Positions 1-8,796 of a DNA stretch of 64,000 bases are shown in pieces (positions within the stretch are counted from its first letter, which is position 1; every line of letters starts with the position of its first letter). The translations under genes and the position numbers were made by a program. This DNA comes from an uncultured Candidatus Melainabacteria bacterium. GTDB lineage: Bacteria > Cyanobacteriota > Vampirovibrionia > Gastranaerophilales > Gastranaerophilaceae. Location of the stretch: contig CAKNXK010000020.1 in the NCBI GenBank assembly GCA_932182025.1, forward strand, positions 1-64,000. The letters are read 5' to 3'. The notes beneath the pieces are model-generated. The model was not told the DNA's origin. It ran no database searches and worked only from the letters and a program-made list of their open reading frames with translations.

Positions 1-161
1 TGAACAAACAAGACCGTCAAATGAGATTTAACAATGGCGGTGACCCAATCTACGCTATTTTTGATAAAATCGACGAAAGACCTCTCTCTAAAATCGCTAA
101 AGATTTTGTTAAAGAATTAGCTGACGATACTATTAGATTTGTTTCTACTTGCTTGAAATAA
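1..161 (+). CDS. 3' end of an unknown gene (partial)
   Basis: An open frame runs in from the left edge and stops with TAA at 159-161. It encodes about 52 residues ending in RFVSTCLK, of mixed charge with no hydrophobic segment. Bases 1-2 are TG, so if the base just outside the window is A the gene could begin here with ATG-AAC. Otherwise it is the tail of a longer protein. I do not recognise the family. The codon use is regular and the tail (DDTIRFVSTCLK) looks like a real protein end. Confidence 0.5.
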   Translation, partial: NKQDRQMRFNNGGDPIYAIFDKIDERPLSKIAKDFVKELADDTIRFVSTCLK

Positions 162-186
162 TTTTAAAATCAATTAAAATAGTTGT

Positions 187-870
187 ATGAAGAAGTGCTT
201 ATTTATTTTTATTTTGGCTATGTTGCTGCCTGTTTATGCGGATTATAATCCGTTATCGGATGCACCTATTAATAGTGTTGAAGAGTTTAATAGTGAAGAT
301 ATTGAAATCGATCAGATGGAATTTGAGTATCCGTCTTCCACTCCTCCACAACCTGTTGAAAGTAAGCCTAATAAGAATTATCCGCAGATTTATAATGATT
401 TGGCACCTGCAGATTTTTCATATCTGCATAATATTGATCCCGATCAATATTATGATATGAAAGATGCTTCGTGGTCCCCTTATCCTTTGTTAAGACTAAA
501 TTCTGCTATTTATTTTAAAGGAATTACAATTGAGCCGGGGTATTATTTATTAACTCCTCGTGAGCATAATGATAAATGGTATTTGTTATTTAAGCAGAAT
601 GGTGTTGTTGCTCATATAATTCCTGTTTATGAGCGTGATATAACTCCGGAATTGTTTTATGATAAACACTTGCCAAAACCAAAATTAACTAAATCTCAAA
701 AAATCCATATGGGAACTCTTGATTTCTTAGGAAAATTTAAAAGTACAAAAAGAAAAGAGCCAATAAAAAGTTATATGGAGATAAATGATTTAGAAAATCA
801 TTTTGTTTCAATTGTTATTTATTACGGCAGTCATAGGTATGCAACAATATTTAGAACCATAAAATTATAG
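187..870 (+). CDS. secreted hypothetical protein, 227 aa
   Basis: The first 18 residues (MKKCLFIFILAMLLPVYA) form a clear signal peptide with a likely cleavage after VYA, so the product is exported. The mature part is rich in Tyr, Pro and Asp at its start, then has mixed alternating hydrophobic stretches such as YYLLTPREHNDKWYLLFKQ that suggest a beta-rich domain. No catalytic motif is visible and I do not recognise the family. A long second frame at 236-460 is a shadow. It stands alone between the partial gene at the edge and a small gene 84 bp downstream. Confidence 0.75.
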   Translation: MKKCLFIFILAMLLPVYADYNPLSDAPINSVEEFNSEDIEIDQMEFEYPSSTPPQPVESKPNKNYPQIYNDLAPADFSYLHNIDPDQYYDMKDASWSPYPLLRLNSAIYFKGITIEPGYYLLTPREHNDKWYLLFKQNGVVAHIIPVYERDITPELFYDKHLPKPKLTKSQKIHMGTLDFLGKFKSTKRKEPIKSYMEINDLENHFVSIVIYYGSHRYATIFRTIKL

Positions 871-953
871 ATGTAAAATAATGTAAAAATTATGCAATTC
901 TTGAACTCAAATTGTTTTTATATATATGTAGTAGTTAGTTTAAGGATTTCATA

Positions 954-1205
954 ATGACTGGTTCTATAGTAAGTTATAGCGGAGTTTATAGTCAGCCGCC
1001 AAAACCGTTGGATAATTTAGTTAAAACAGCAGAAGATACTGTAAGAAGAACAAATCTTCAGGCAGCAGCAAAAACTCCTGGTGGTGCTGCTCTAGCTGCA
1101 GCTAAATATATCGCAACTGATGTTATAAAAGAAAATCTGCCTAAAGTTATACCAGAGGCTAAGTATTTGAATACTCAAGCAGCCGTTAATGCATATAAGA
1201 AATAA
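954..1205 (+). CDS. small hypothetical protein, 83 aa
   Basis: A small Ala-rich protein with a likely helical middle (LQAAAKTPGGAALAAAKYIATD) and no signal peptide or membrane segment. A Shine-Dalgarno-like AAGGAT lies 6 bases before the ATG and a hairpin terminator follows the stop directly, which supports a real single-gene unit. The upstream TTTTTATATATATGTAG loosely resembles the AT-rich element seen before several other genes here. The function is unknown. Confidence 0.65.
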   Translation: MTGSIVSYSGVYSQPPKPLDNLVKTAEDTVRRTNLQAAAKTPGGAALAAAKYIATDVIKENLPKVIPEAKYLNTQAAVNAYKK

Positions 1206-1234
1206 AAAAAGGGGAATTAATTTCCCCTTTTTTA
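1205..1234. terminator. bidirectional hairpin terminator
   Basis: AAAAGGGGAA pairs with TTCCCCTTTT around a TTAA loop, with A-run and T-run on the two sides. It can therefore end both the 83-aa gene and the convergent Na/Pi symporter gene. Confidence 0.85.
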
Positions 1235-1237
1235 TTA

Positions 1238-3007
1238 TTAAACCATTTCAATTGACTTATGTTTAGAAACAGAGTATCTTGATTTGTAGTTTTCATATTT
1301 GCTAACAAACTCTATATCTTCATCTTTATTTCTATGATTATATTCGTGTTTGTCTATTGTCTGGTCATTAAGCTGAATAACGCTTGTTGCAATGTTTCCG
1401 CAATGAGCAGCTATTCTTCTTAAATCATTTAACAAATCAGAGAACAAAAAGCTTAATTCTGCTGTGCATAAACCGTCTTTAAGTCTTTGTATATGGCGGT
1501 TTTTAACTTTTCTAATGATTTTTTTGATAACCGCTTCCAATGGGTCAACTTCTTGAGCAAGTTGAATATTATCGGTTTTATAAGCTTCAAAAGATACTGC
1601 AAAAATTTCAGAAACTGCATGTACAATAACTTTTAACTCTTCAACTGCTTCTGCAGAAAGTTTCTTTTCGCTTTCTTTTAATTTTTCAGCAATCTTAAGC
1701 ATGTAAGTTGCGTGGTCGCCCATTCTTTCATAATCCCCGATAGCTAAAAGAAGCTGGGAAATTCTGGCATTATCTTCTTCTGTAAGTTCTTTTGCAGAAA
1801 GCTTAAGCATAAAAGCGTTTAGCTTATCTTCAAACATGTCAATTTTAACTTCGTTTGCATTAATTTGTTCTGCTTTTTTTGAATGAAAACTTTTAAGCAT
1901 TTTGGTTGAATTAATAAAATTAAATTCAACCATTTCAGCCATTTTAATAGAACGTCTGTAACACTCTGCAATAGCAAAACTAGGAGCAAGGAGTAATCTG
2001 TCATCAAGAAGAACATTTTTATCTTTTTCTTTCTTTTCCGGTACAAGTGCAATGGCTGATTTTTCAAGAAATTTGGTAAATGGGAATAGAATAATTGTAG
2101 TTGCAATATTAAATATTGAATGTACAACCGCAATTCCAAATGGCGAAATATTATTTGTTACAAAATCAAATTTAAAAATGGCATTCCCTAGTAAAAATGC
2201 GGATAAACAGATAATTACGCCAAAGACATTAAATAGGACATGCACGGCTGCAACTCTTTTTGCACTGGTGTTAACTCCAATGCTTGAAAGCATTGCAGAT
2301 ACACAGGTTCCTATGTTTTGTCCCATAATTATAGGAACAGCCATTCCATAAGTTAAACCGCCTACCATAGAAAGAGCCTGAAGTATACCTATAGATGCCG
2401 CTGAACTTTGAATAACTGCGGTTACTAATGTACCTACTATAACGCCGAGAATTGGGTTTTGAAATGCTGTTAATATGCTGGTAAATTGAGGCATATCAGC
2501 CATTGGAGCCATAGCATTTTTCATAACTTCCATACCAAACATTAAAATTGCAAACCCAACAAAAACTGCTCCAATATTTTTTCTTCTGTTGCTTTTTGAA
2601 GCCATAATCATAACGACACCAATAAGCGCCAATATAGGAGAAAAGGATTCAGGTTTTAATAATCTTACGAAGAAATTAGAACTCTGAATCCCTGATAAAC
2701 TTAATATCCAAGCAGTAACAGTTGTACCAACATTTGATCCCATTATAACGCCTATTGCTTGCGATAATTTCATTATACCTGAGTTAACGAGACCGACTAA
2801 CATTACTGTAACTGCCGAAGATGATTGTACTGCTGCTGTTATACCTGCACCAAATACCAGACTTTTTAGCGGATTTGATGTCATCTTTTTTAAAATCTTT
2901 TCGAGCCTTCCACCTGCTATTTTTTCTAAGCCGGATGACATTATTGAAATACCATATAGAAAGAATGCTAAACCTCCACATAGTGTAAATATCGAGAATA
3001 TGTCCAT
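1238..3007 (-). CDS. Na+/phosphate symporter, NptA-like with PhoU-type tail
   Basis: A member of the Na/Pi cotransporter II family, which moves phosphate with sodium across the inner membrane. Two inverted repeats carry the family QSSS-type motifs: QSSSAVTVML near residues 61-70 and QSSAASIGIL near residue 200. About eight to ten membrane segments fill the first 340 residues. The rest is a soluble all-helical PhoU-like domain (roughly residues 360-560), usual in bacterial members. I start at the ATG at 3007 (589 aa) because AGGAAGG lies just upstream; an in-frame extension to 3076 looks non-coding. Monocistronic, convergent with the small gene before it. Confidence 0.92.
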   Translation of the reverse strand: MDIFSIFTLCGGLAFFLYGISIMSSGLEKIAGGRLEKILKKMTSNPLKSLVFGAGITAAVQSSSAVTVMLVGLVNSGIMKLSQAIGVIMGSNVGTTVTAWILSLSGIQSSNFFVRLLKPESFSPILALIGVVMIMASKSNRRKNIGAVFVGFAILMFGMEVMKNAMAPMADMPQFTSILTAFQNPILGVIVGTLVTAVIQSSAASIGILQALSMVGGLTYGMAVPIIMGQNIGTCVSAMLSSIGVNTSAKRVAAVHVLFNVFGVIICLSAFLLGNAIFKFDFVTNNISPFGIAVVHSIFNIATTIILFPFTKFLEKSAIALVPEKKEKDKNVLLDDRLLLAPSFAIAECYRRSIKMAEMVEFNFINSTKMLKSFHSKKAEQINANEVKIDMFEDKLNAFMLKLSAKELTEEDNARISQLLLAIGDYERMGDHATYMLKIAEKLKESEKKLSAEAVEELKVIVHAVSEIFAVSFEAYKTDNIQLAQEVDPLEAVIKKIIRKVKNRHIQRLKDGLCTAELSFLFSDLLNDLRRIAAHCGNIATSVIQLNDQTIDKHEYNHRNKDEDIEFVSKYENYKSRYSVSKHKSIEMV

Positions 3008-3172
3008 AATCTTTTCCTTCCTCATGCCCATATAGGCATATATCACCAGTGTATCACAAGCAATTTTTTTCCTCAATTATGTAGTTTTGTAAAATTCTTG
3101 TTAAATTCAGCACTTTTTGTTACAATTCTTAATAATAAGCACAAAAAAAGTCAATTTTTTAGAAATTAAATA

Positions 3173-3189
3173 CTTTATATATACATAAG
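3173..3189 (+). promoter_or_regulatory. AT-rich promoter-like element CTTTATATATACATAAG
   Basis: One copy of an oriented, near-palindromic element also found before the genes at 15526, 31746, 45540 and 61448. Here it lies 29 bases before the ATG of the 61-aa gene. TATATA could serve as a -10 box. A role as promoter or operator is inferred only from recurrence and position. Confidence 0.4.
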
Positions 3190-3217
3190 AGATATTTAAT
3201 TATAAAGAGAGGCATCA

Positions 3218-3403
3218 ATGACTACTGAAAAGCAATCAAGATTTACTGTAATTACTAATAATGAATTGACGAATAAAGCTGCAGAAGGATTACAGACAAA
3301 TCCGATATCAGGAAATTATACTAATCCGTTCTATGAAAAGTTGATGCAGTTTACAGAAGTGCAAAAACGAAAACGATTTACGGTAGAGGATTTATTACGT
3401 TAG
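3218..3403 (+). CDS. small hypothetical protein, 61 aa
   Basis: Begins MTTEKQSRFTVITNNE and ends with a basic stretch, KRKRFTVEDLLR. AAAGAGAGG lies before the ATG. It has no membrane segment and no Cys or His motif. The stop is followed at once by GGGGTAAAT, one of the repeated 9-mers in this window. Small size, a clean ribosome site and a conserved upstream element argue for a real gene of unknown role. Confidence 0.6.
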   Translation: MTTEKQSRFTVITNNELTNKAAEGLQTNPISGNYTNPFYEKLMQFTEVQKRKRFTVEDLLR

Positions 3404-3452
3404 GGGTAAATGTATTCAGACCCTTTTCGGAATGACAAGATAGAAGTGAAAT

Positions 3453-3959
3453 ATGTACCAAATAAAGAATAGAATTTACCCTGCTTTTGATAAAACACAA
3501 AAGAGCGGGGTTTGTAATTATCTAAGGGCTTTGGTTAAGCAAAATTTAGGTTTGTCGGTTGAAGATATTCTGGATAAGTTTTTGGATGATGAAAGATATT
3601 ACCTTGAATTGAATGCATCCAGATTTCCTTTTCTGGCAGAATTTATTGATGAGACTGATTTTTTAAAAGATACAAAAGCTTATATTTATGAGTGCAAAAA
3701 GTACTATGATTATAAAGACAAACAGCGTCCTATAATTCAAGCCCAAAAAGAGTTTGAGAAAAAGAAACGAAAATTTTTACAGGAAGTAAAAATGTCTAAG
3801 GAAGTGCCAACAAAGAAACAACTTTATTATTATGATAAACTTTGTAAGAGATACTCAGTTGAGAAAAAAGATGTTGAAGAACTGTCAAAACTTGATTTAA
3901 GAGATGAAATAGAGAGAATATTAAATGAACATTCAGATGATTATAAAATTATTGACTGA
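3453..3959 (+). CDS. hypothetical protein upstream of prmC, 168 aa
   Basis: A soluble, charged, helix-rich protein. A lysine-rich helix sits near residues 95-112, followed by a small C-terminal domain beginning PTKKQLYYYDKLCKRY. That segment resembles the short helical domains that start with (A/P)T.KQ..Y...L in many phage and bacterial proteins; the resemblance is by eye only. Its 3' end overlaps prmC by 35 bases in another frame, so the two are probably translationally coupled. The function is unknown. Confidence 0.65.
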   Translation: MYQIKNRIYPAFDKTQKSGVCNYLRALVKQNLGLSVEDILDKFLDDERYYLELNASRFPFLAEFIDETDFLKDTKAYIYECKKYYDYKDKQRPIIQAQKEFEKKKRKFLQEVKMSKEVPTKKQLYYYDKLCKRYSVEKKDVEELSKLDLRDEIERILNEHSDDYKIID

Positions 3960-4755
3960 TGCAGGTATTGAAGATAATGAAGCTAGGTGTGAAGTAAAAA
4001 TGCTTCTTGAACACTTTTGCAATTATACAGAAAACGAAAAGTTACGCGGAGTTGAATTAACTGAAGAACAGTTAAACTTGATTAAGTCTAAGGTTGAGGA
4101 AAGAGTTAAGACTAAAAAACCGGTTCAGTATATTATTGGCGAATCTTATTTTATGGGAGAGTTTTTCAGGGTTACTCCGGAGGTATTAATCCCGCGTGAT
4201 GAAACTGAACTGCTTGTTACAAGAGCAATTGAAATAATTAGAAAAGAAGATTTTAAAGATGTTTTGGATATAGGAACAGGTTCCGGATGTATTGCCTGTA
4301 CTATTGCAAAACAAACAGATGCAGTGGTTTTAGGTGTGGATATCTCATCAGATGCTTTAAGAATTGCTTTGGATAATGTTACAAAACTTGGAATTAATAA
4401 TAGAGCTGTATTTAGAAAATCTGATTTGTATTCAAGTGTTAGAGATGAAGAAAAATTTGATATGATAATTTCCAATCCGCCATATATTCCTTATGGAACA
4501 GAGTTATCTGCAGAGGTTATGCATGAACCTGCACAAGCACTGTTTGCAGAGGAAAACGGTTTGGCAATCTATAGAAGAATAATAGAAGATGCTTCTAAAT
4601 ACTTAAAACCAAACGGTTACATAATGTTTGAGCTTGGAATTAATGAAGCTCAAAGTGTTGCCGGCATGTTAGAGAAAGAATTTAAAGATATAGTTATAGA
4701 AAAAGACTTTGCCGGTATTGATAGAGTGATTTATGCAAGACTTGCTACTGTTTAG
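3925..4755 (+). CDS. prmC: peptide chain release factor N5-glutamine methyltransferase
   Basis: PrmC (HemK) methylates the Gln of the GGQ motif in release factors RF1 and RF2 using S-adenosylmethionine. The SAM-binding loop DIGTGSG is at residues 115-121 and the family NPPY motif, which holds the target Gln, is at 184-187. The N-terminal helical domain has the usual PVQYIIGESYFMG linker near residue 67. At 276 aa it has normal length. It overlaps the preceding gene by 35 bases and the convergent queF gene by 11 bases at the 3' end. Confidence 0.95.
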   Translation: MNIQMIIKLLTDAGIEDNEARCEVKMLLEHFCNYTENEKLRGVELTEEQLNLIKSKVEERVKTKKPVQYIIGESYFMGEFFRVTPEVLIPRDETELLVTRAIEIIRKEDFKDVLDIGTGSGCIACTIAKQTDAVVLGVDISSDALRIALDNVTKLGINNRAVFRKSDLYSSVRDEEKFDMIISNPPYIPYGTELSAEVMHEPAQALFAEENGLAIYRRIIEDASKYLKPNGYIMFELGINEAQSVAGMLEKEFKDIVIEKDFAGIDRVIYARLATV

Positions 4756-5641
4756 TGCCATTTCTTGCAAATTTATTAAGGTCGATTAAACTATAAACAT
4801 CCTTGATTTCACAATTAGGTGTCCATCTTGATGGGCAAATATCAATTCCGCCGCGTCTTGTATAAAGAGCTGATACGAAAAGTTTGTCATCTTTGTTTAA
4901 AACATTTTGTAAACGTTTAAAAATCATTTCAACGCATTCTTCATGGAAATGGTATTCAGAACGAAATGAGCTTAAGTATTGGATTAAACTTTCTTCTTTG
5001 ATATGTTTTTCTGATTCGTAATAAATAAACGCATCGCCAAAATCAGGTTGGTGAGTTACACGGCAATTTGAGCGCAACGAATCAAATGTTAAATAGTATT
5101 CTTTTTTAATAGAGGGTTCTGTTTTTATAAGCTCCGGAGCTTCTTTGAACTGTTCAACCTTAATATTATTTTCATCAACCAATTCCATTATGTTTTTGAA
5201 TTGGTTAAAAATCTCGATGCGCGGAGTGTGGTTTTCAATAAAAGAAACCTCTACTTTGGTCTGAAGTTTTTCACTCAAATCATTCTCTATTGTTTTTTTG
5301 CAAATTTCAAGACATTCTTTTATTGTTTTGCCAAAACGGGTCATGTTAAATGAGTTAAGATAAAGTTTTAATGATTTTGACTCCATTAGAAACTCGTTAT
5401 TGCAGTTGTATTTTATTTTAAGAACTCTTGTTACTGGTATCCCGTTTTCACTCATTGCAGAAAATTCGTATGCATGCCAGATATCCCAGCCAACAAATGG
5501 TAAATCTTCGTTTGAGATATTGTATTGTTTTCGATTTTCTTCTCTTGGGATTGGCAGAATAAGCGAATCATCATATGTAGAGCTGCCTTCAGTTCTTTTT
5601 CCTAAAAATTTTGATGCGATTTTGTCTGTAGTGTTTTGCAT
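4745..5641 (-). CDS. queF: 7-cyano-7-deazaguanine (preQ0) reductase, long QueF type
   Basis: QueF reduces preQ0 to preQ1 with NADPH in queuosine tRNA modification. This is the long, duplicated E. coli-like form. It has LGK..Y and LPIPREENR near the N-terminus, ESKSLKLYLNSFN at residues 88-100, and the catalytic Cys193 and Asp200 in RSNCRVTHQPD, followed by FHEECVE and YTRRGGIDICP. I start at the ATG at 5641 (298 aa), where homologues begin; a TTG at 5677 would add 12 residues. The 3' end overlaps prmC by 11 bases. No other queuosine gene is adjacent. Confidence 0.95.
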   Translation of the reverse strand: MQNTTDKIASKFLGKRTEGSSTYDDSLILPIPREENRKQYNISNEDLPFVGWDIWHAYEFSAMSENGIPVTRVLKIKYNCNNEFLMESKSLKLYLNSFNMTRFGKTIKECLEICKKTIENDLSEKLQTKVEVSFIENHTPRIEIFNQFKNIMELVDENNIKVEQFKEAPELIKTEPSIKKEYYLTFDSLRSNCRVTHQPDFGDAFIYYESEKHIKEESLIQYLSSFRSEYHFHEECVEMIFKRLQNVLNKDDKLFVSALYTRRGGIDICPSRWTPNCEIKDVYSLIDLNKFARNGTKQ

Positions 5642-5734
5642 ATAAGTAATTTTATTCTTAACAAGAAAATCTTTCAACAGTTGGTGCTCTTCAAAAATTT
5701 TGTTTGTTTTATTATTTTATTAAGGGGGATTTTT

Positions 5735-7168
5735 ATGGTAAATGGAGGAAAAACAAAAATAGTTGCAACATTAGGTCCGGCTTCATCTTCGTATGAAATT
5801 ATTTATAAGCTTATAAAAGAAGGGGCTTCAATGTTTCGTTTAAATACTTCGCATGGAACTGTGGAAGCTCATTTGGAAAAAATTATAAATATTAGAAAAG
5901 CAGCAAGAGAACTGGATGTTTATATTCCTATTCTTGTGGATTTACAGGGTCCAAAGATTAGAGTAGGAAATCTTCCTGAGCCAATCCAAATCACAAAAGG
6001 TGAAAAAATCAGACTTAAAGCTTGTGATTATGTCCCAGGGCTTATACCTGTTGATTATGCAGGGATTGCAGATGATGTAAAACCCGGGGATAGAATTTTG
6101 CTTGATGATGGTAAAGTCGGTTTAGAGGTTATCTCGATAAATAATTGTACTGTGCAGGCAAAAGTACTTTATGGTGATTATATACGTCCAAGAAAGGGTA
6201 TAAATTTGCCGGGATCTACTGCGAGTTTAGATGCAGTTACGCAAAGAGATGTTGAATTTATTAAGTTTGCGGTTGAGAATAATGCTGATTATATTGCTCA
6301 GTCTTTCGTAAGAGAGGCAGAAGATGTTAATCTGGCTAAAAATTATATAAAAGAATTTGGAGGAAAAATTCCTGTAGTAGCTAAAATAGAGAAGCCGCAA
6401 GCAGTTGAACATCTTGAGGAAATCGTAAAAGCAGCGGATGGAATAATGGTTGCACGTGGAGATTTGGGGATAGAAATGTCGCCTGCAGAGGTTCCTATTG
6501 TGCAAAAAATTATTATTAAGGAGACTTTAAAACAAAGAAAAGTTTGTATTGTTGCAACCCAAATGCTGGAAACAATGATGGAAGAGCCGATTCCAACCCG
6601 TGCGGAAGCTTGTGATGTAGCAAATGCGATTATGGATGGTGCGGATGCTGTTATGCTTTCAGGAGAAACCGCTGCCGGTAAATATCCGGTGGAGGCTGTT
6701 TCTATGATGAGAAAAATTGCGGATAATACTGAGAAAAGTAAATTTTGTCCTTATGACCAGAGTCTTGATATAAGTAATGATTATGAACTTTCTCCGCAAG
6801 CTATTGCCAATGCAGCTATAAAAATGGCACAAGATTTGAATGCAAAAGCTATATTGGCATTTACTCATACCGGATATACGCCAAAGCTGCTTGCTAAACT
6901 GCATTCGTCAGTTCCTGTTATGGCGATTTCTGATTTAGAACAAACTTGCCGAAGATTAAACCTTTATTGGGGACTGGATACTTACTATAAAGAATGGGAT
7001 GAAGTTTTGGGGCATAATATGCTTGAAAAAATAGATGAATTTTTATTGGAAAACACTAGTCTTAATAGAGATGAAAGAATAATCATAATAGGTTCAATTC
7101 CAAAGTTGATTACAGGAAGAACGAATTTTATACGTGTGCATAGAATTGGTGCACCAGAAGGTAGATAA
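5735..7168 (+). CDS. pyk: pyruvate kinase
   Basis: Converts phosphoenolpyruvate and ADP to pyruvate and ATP, the last step of glycolysis. The N-terminus KTKIVATLGPASS, then MFRLNTSHG, the metal-site region MVARGDLGIEMS and the ATQMLETM signature are all present. The C-terminal domain is complete. The start is the ATG at 5735 after AAGGGGG (477 aa, normal for the short bacterial form without the extra PEP-utiliser domain); an in-frame extension to 5636 has no homologous content. It is followed by a strong terminator. Confidence 0.97.
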   Translation: MVNGGKTKIVATLGPASSSYEIIYKLIKEGASMFRLNTSHGTVEAHLEKIINIRKAARELDVYIPILVDLQGPKIRVGNLPEPIQITKGEKIRLKACDYVPGLIPVDYAGIADDVKPGDRILLDDGKVGLEVISINNCTVQAKVLYGDYIRPRKGINLPGSTASLDAVTQRDVEFIKFAVENNADYIAQSFVREAEDVNLAKNYIKEFGGKIPVVAKIEKPQAVEHLEEIVKAADGIMVARGDLGIEMSPAEVPIVQKIIIKETLKQRKVCIVATQMLETMMEEPIPTRAEACDVANAIMDGADAVMLSGETAAGKYPVEAVSMMRKIADNTEKSKFCPYDQSLDISNDYELSPQAIANAAIKMAQDLNAKAILAFTHTGYTPKLLAKLHSSVPVMAISDLEQTCRRLNLYWGLDTYYKEWDEVLGHNMLEKIDEFLLENTSLNRDERIIIIGSIPKLITGRTNFIRVHRIGAPEGR

Positions 7169-7170
7169 AC

Positions 7171-7203
7171 AAAAAGAGCCGATTAAATCGGCTCTTTTTG
7201 TTT
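7171..7203. terminator. hairpin terminator between pyk and the prepilin gene
   Basis: AAAAAGAGCCGAT pairs with ATCGGCTCTTTTT around TAA, with a T-run on the plus side and an A-run on the other. It serves pyk and probably also the convergent prepilin gene. Confidence 0.9.
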
Positions 7204-7887
7204 TTATAAAGCATTGAAACCATATAGTATTTTGTAACCGTTATCAGCAATTGAACCGCTGCAGCTTTCAGCATTTGTTGGTTTTACCGTTTTTCTAGAT
7301 GGACAACCTGTGTTCCATAGAATTGTGTTGCTATTAGAGTATTCTGCATATTGTGCTCCTCCGTGTGGAATTACTTGACCATAATAATCAACATAAATTC
7401 GGAATCGATCTTTGCCAATTTTATTTGGGCCTTTTGTCCCATTTGTGTCTATTATAATTTGATATGTACTGCCATAATATTTCGCAGGACGATTAGGGTT
7501 CTGAACGTCTGGGGGAAGAAGTATAGCAGCAGGGAAAATGTAGTTAATACCATCTTTTGTGGTTAATGTTGAATGGCTCAATTTGAGGGTATTGGAAATT
7601 CTAGTTGATTTATATGTCCCATTTAAATAGTTATTGAGGCAAGAGCCATATCCCCTAAAAGAACTACATGCACTAGACAATGTTTTGGAATTTTTATCTA
7701 ATAATATTTTTTGATTAACATTTTCTAATGTGTTTATTGCTTTGGCAAAAGTTGCAGCAGTTTGCTGTTCTAATACATTTTGCGTTAATGCAGGAAGTGT
7801 TAATCGAGCAACAACGCCAACAATAGTCAGCGTAATTAAAATTTCAGCTAAGGTGAAAGCTCTTAATACGTTTTTTAGATTTTTCAT
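7204..7887 (-). CDS. type IV prepilin / pseudopilin-like secreted protein
   Basis: After a short basic leader (MKNLKNVLRA) comes the class III signal FTLAEILITLTIVGVVA. The glutamate stands at position 5 after the cut, followed by a 20-residue hydrophobic helix, so PilD-type peptidase would cleave before Phe. The rest is a periplasmic or surface domain with a central basic beta-rich region and four cysteines. The ATG at 7887 is chosen because GAGGA lies 5 bases upstream; the frame stays open to 7962 without homology. It is a single gene with no pilus assembly genes nearby. In Gastranaerophilales-like genomes such orphans are typically numerous (recalled, not tested). Confidence 0.88.
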   Translation of the reverse strand: MKNLKNVLRAFTLAEILITLTIVGVVARLTLPALTQNVLEQQTAATFAKAINTLENVNQKILLDKNSKTLSSACSSFRGYGSCLNNYLNGTYKSTRISNTLKLSHSTLTTKDGINYIFPAAILLPPDVQNPNRPAKYYGSTYQIIIDTNGTKGPNKIGKDRFRIYVDYYGQVIPHGGAQYAEYSNSNTILWNTGCPSRKTVKPTNAESCSGSIADNGYKILYGFNAL

Positions 7888-8060
7888 AACATCCTCTTCA
7901 ATTATGCAACAAAATATACATTGTGTTGCGTTTTTGTATACATAAATTATAGCATATTGCAATAATTTTGTGAAGTACTCGGCTCATTCTCCTTGCTGGA
8001 GAGCGTTGGGGTTTTGTGCTAAAACGGTATATAATGATTTCTATGAGCTTTGTTAAATCA

Positions 8061-8747
8061 CTAATAAACAGGAATATCAATCGGATTTATCAACTTGACC
8101 GTAATTATATCACCGGTGTTAATATTCACTTCCTGACCTTTTCTAAACATATCTGCAATACTATCACCAACAAAATATCCGATTCCGCCTAAGAAGCCTC
8201 CAATTGCACAGAAAGGCGTTGTTAAGTATTGCATGCCGGGTGCTGTATCACCGGCTTTCATTCCATATTCTGTAGTGCTTTTTGTAATCTCTACTCCGCG
8301 GTCGTAGTTTGCTTTTACAGCTTCTCCGTAACCAAGGTTTTTGTATAATCCGCCATCATAGTAAATATTCTCAAACTGACAAACCGCCATATCTAAAGGG
8401 ATTTGTCTTCCTGTAGGAGTTACTACGTGGTCAAAGTCAAGATATAATTTCGCACCTCGTGAAAATCTTTTTGCGGTTTTTACTTCGTTTATACTTCCTC
8501 TAACAACTGTTCCTGCAGGAATAATTACTCCTGTATCAGTAGTTTGTTCGTTTTTAATTGTAGCGGTGAAGGAATCTCCTATTCCGCCTGAATATGTTCC
8601 AACAGGCTGTAAAAATTCAAGCTGAAAAACAGTTCCTGCGGGAATTCTTTTTGTTCTTGCATCAGCCTTGAATGTTCCTGCCTGAACACTCATCATACTC
8701 AATGATAAAGCTATTGCCCCCAAAACTAAATTTTTTATATAACGCAT
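8061..8747 (-). CDS. secreted hypothetical protein, 228 aa
   Basis: A signal peptide (to about residue 23, ending SVQAG) is followed by two similar stretches: IPAGTVFQLEFLQPV near residue 35 and IIPAGTVVRGSI near residue 75. This resembles a beta-sandwich of the kind seen in periplasmic proteins with PAGT turns. A glycine-rich hydrophobic part (CAIGGFLGGIGYFVGDSIA) near residue 180 could touch the membrane. Start context GAAGGGAAGAATT is good. It lies downstream of the YibE/F gene on the same strand, 49 bp away. The family is not recognised. Confidence 0.75.
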   Translation of the reverse strand: MRYIKNLVLGAIALSLSMMSVQAGTFKADARTKRIPAGTVFQLEFLQPVGTYSGGIGDSFTATIKNEQTTDTGVIIPAGTVVRGSINEVKTAKRFSRGAKLYLDFDHVVTPTGRQIPLDMAVCQFENIYYDGGLYKNLGYGEAVKANYDRGVEITKSTTEYGMKAGDTAPGMQYLTTPFCAIGGFLGGIGYFVGDSIADMFRKGQEVNINTGDIITVKLINPIDIPVY

Positions 8748-8796
8748 AATTCTTCCCTTCTTTTCAATGTTAGTATACCATCTGTAAACCTAAAGT